A DNA stretch of 31,189 nt from UBA4292 sp964648695 (lineage in GTDB: Bacteria > Bacillota > Clostridia > Lachnospirales > Lachnospiraceae): contig CAZYLH010000010.1 of assembly GCA_964648695.1 (NCBI GenBank), positions 1 to 31,189 on the forward strand, read 5' to 3'. This document shows positions 30,479-31,189 of this stretch, in pieces. Every line of letters starts with the position of its first letter. The first letter of the stretch is position 1. Made by a program: the position numbers and the translations under genes. The notes under the pieces were generated by a model. It was not told the DNA's origin. It ran no database searches and was given only the letters and a program-made list of their open reading frames with translations.

Positions 30479-31189
30479 TTAAGCCGTCCTTTCCTGTAAA
30501 AATACCAACAGATTATCCGGAGCGGTAGAAAGCACCTGAATATCCTCTCCCCTCTCCCTATAAAGCATTTTCATTCCGCTAAACTCATATATTTCATAAA
30601 AATTTTCTGGCTTTCCTGAAAACAATTTTTTACGCATGATCTTAAGCACCAGCACATTGTTCTGAATATCTATGACTTTCGTGCTTATCGGAAGTCTAAG
30701 GTCCACCGCGTTTTTTCTGATATTGTAAAACTCTATAAATTTTTTCTTCTCCCTGATTACATAAGGGGTATTGTTAAGCACCCCGGGAAAAAGCTTTTTC
30801 GGATCATATGCATTTTTATTTAGCAGCATAATCATCTCCTTGGTAATATACTGATAGAAGATTATCTCCTGGGAAAAGTCCTTTCTGGAAACTCTGCTAA
30901 ACACCACATACTTGCCCTGTTTGCTGATTGGAGAAAAGGTTTTATCCCAGCAAACCTCATCGATCATCTCCATTGAGACAGTGGGTGCCTTAAGCATTAA
31001 CTCCCCGATAAAGGATGATATCTTTATCAGTCCGACTGTCTCATGTGCCGCTTCTCTTTCCATAAGATGCATATGTCGCCGCTCATCTATCAGGTTAAAC
31101 CCAAGGCGCAGTGCACATACGCCATTTGCAACGGGGATCATCTGCATGATACCGTATTTTGTGAAGCGCTCATCACAGATATCAAAGCT
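30479..31189 (-). CDS. Unrecognised protein, 5' end cut by window edge
   Basis: An ATG occurs at 31147, but the frame stays open through all 14 codons to the window end (reading SFDICDERFTKYGI before that Met), so the gene probably starts outside and at least 236 residues are visible. I do not recognise it. The C-terminal half alternates short beta-like strands and turns (VIDIQNNVLVLKI, YEIYEFSGMKMLY, IQVLSTAPDNLLVFL), which could be propeller-like blades. No membrane helix or metal motif is seen in the visible part. It leads the operon that continues into DUF896, cyclo-ligase and proA. Confidence 0.7.
   Translation of the reverse strand, partial: SFDICDERFTKYGIMQMIPVANGVCALRLGFNLIDERRHMHLMEREAAHETVGLIKISSFIGELMLKAPTVSMEMIDEVCWDKTFSPISKQGKYVVFSRVSRKDFSQEIIFYQYITKEMIMLLNKNAYDPKKLFPGVLNNTPYVIREKKKFIEFYNIRKNAVDLRLPISTKVIDIQNNVLVLKIMRKKLFSGKPENFYEIYEFSGMKMLYRERGEDIQVLSTAPDNLLVFLQERTA

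Noticed and set aside
1..31189. CRISPR array, prophage, restriction-modification or other defence island
   Set aside because: No regularly spaced repeats, no phage structural or defence genes; nearly all genes are conserved housekeeping functions in family-typical order.

Overview
The window reads as chromosomal housekeeping DNA of a Gram-positive anaerobe of the class Clostridia, most likely family Lachnospiraceae. This is inferred from gene order and protein character: an L21-Prp-L27-Obg-YhbY-NadD block, an L27 with a cleavable N-terminal extension, a DUF4321 protein ahead of radC, a very large MrdA-type PBP beside minD, rodA and mgsA, and a HlyD-like/YggS/SepF cluster. It is a draft assembly: exactly 100 N fill 11748-11847. 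Both window edges cut genes (nadD on the left, an unrecognised protein on the right). I see no rRNA, tRNA, CRISPR array, prophage or insertion sequence.

Layout, left to right; everything is on the minus strand except one gene. (1) 1-3400: a ribosome-assembly operon read as rplU-prp-rpmA-obgE-yhbY-nadD, with a consensus promoter and an L21 leader ahead of rplU. (2) 3480-4645: a lone plus-strand tyrosine recombinase of XerS type with its own promoter. (3) 4659-6322: a ZIP-family metal transporter behind a structured leader, and a cytidylate-kinase-like protein with its own promoter. (4) 6342-7873: lspA-rluD. (5) 7906-11363: a division-linked group read as small P-loop protein, terminator, HlyD-like membrane protein, yggS, sepF, terminator. 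(6) 11367-19792: an envelope and cell-shape operon read as DUF4321 protein, radC, mreC, mreD, mrdA, minD, rodA, mgsA, lipoprotein. (7) 19880-31189: a packed operon read as unknown protein, DUF896 protein, 5-formyl-THF cyclo-ligase, proA, miaB, mutS, mutL, miaA, PLP-dependent lyase.

Region 1 builds and checks the 50S subunit: L27 is made with a peptide that Prp must remove, and ObgE and YhbY assist assembly. Region 6 supplies the lateral-wall machine: MreC and MreD scaffold MrdA (transpeptidase) and RodA (glycosyltransferase). Region 5 supplies SepF, the FtsZ membrane anchor. Region 7 couples mismatch repair (MutS and MutL) with tRNA A37 modification (MiaA and MiaB).

I did not find a clear undescribed multi-gene defence or mobile system. 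The points most worth a second look are: expected partners missing from the shape and division clusters (mreB, minC, minE, ylmH, divIVA); a methylglyoxal synthase with three altered active-site positions; a lipoprotein that looks like a D,D-carboxypeptidase without its KTG motif; a roughly 235-residue acidic insertion in MrdA; an uncharacterised P-loop gene with a consensus promoter and strong terminator; and a nested palindrome between mutS and mutL.
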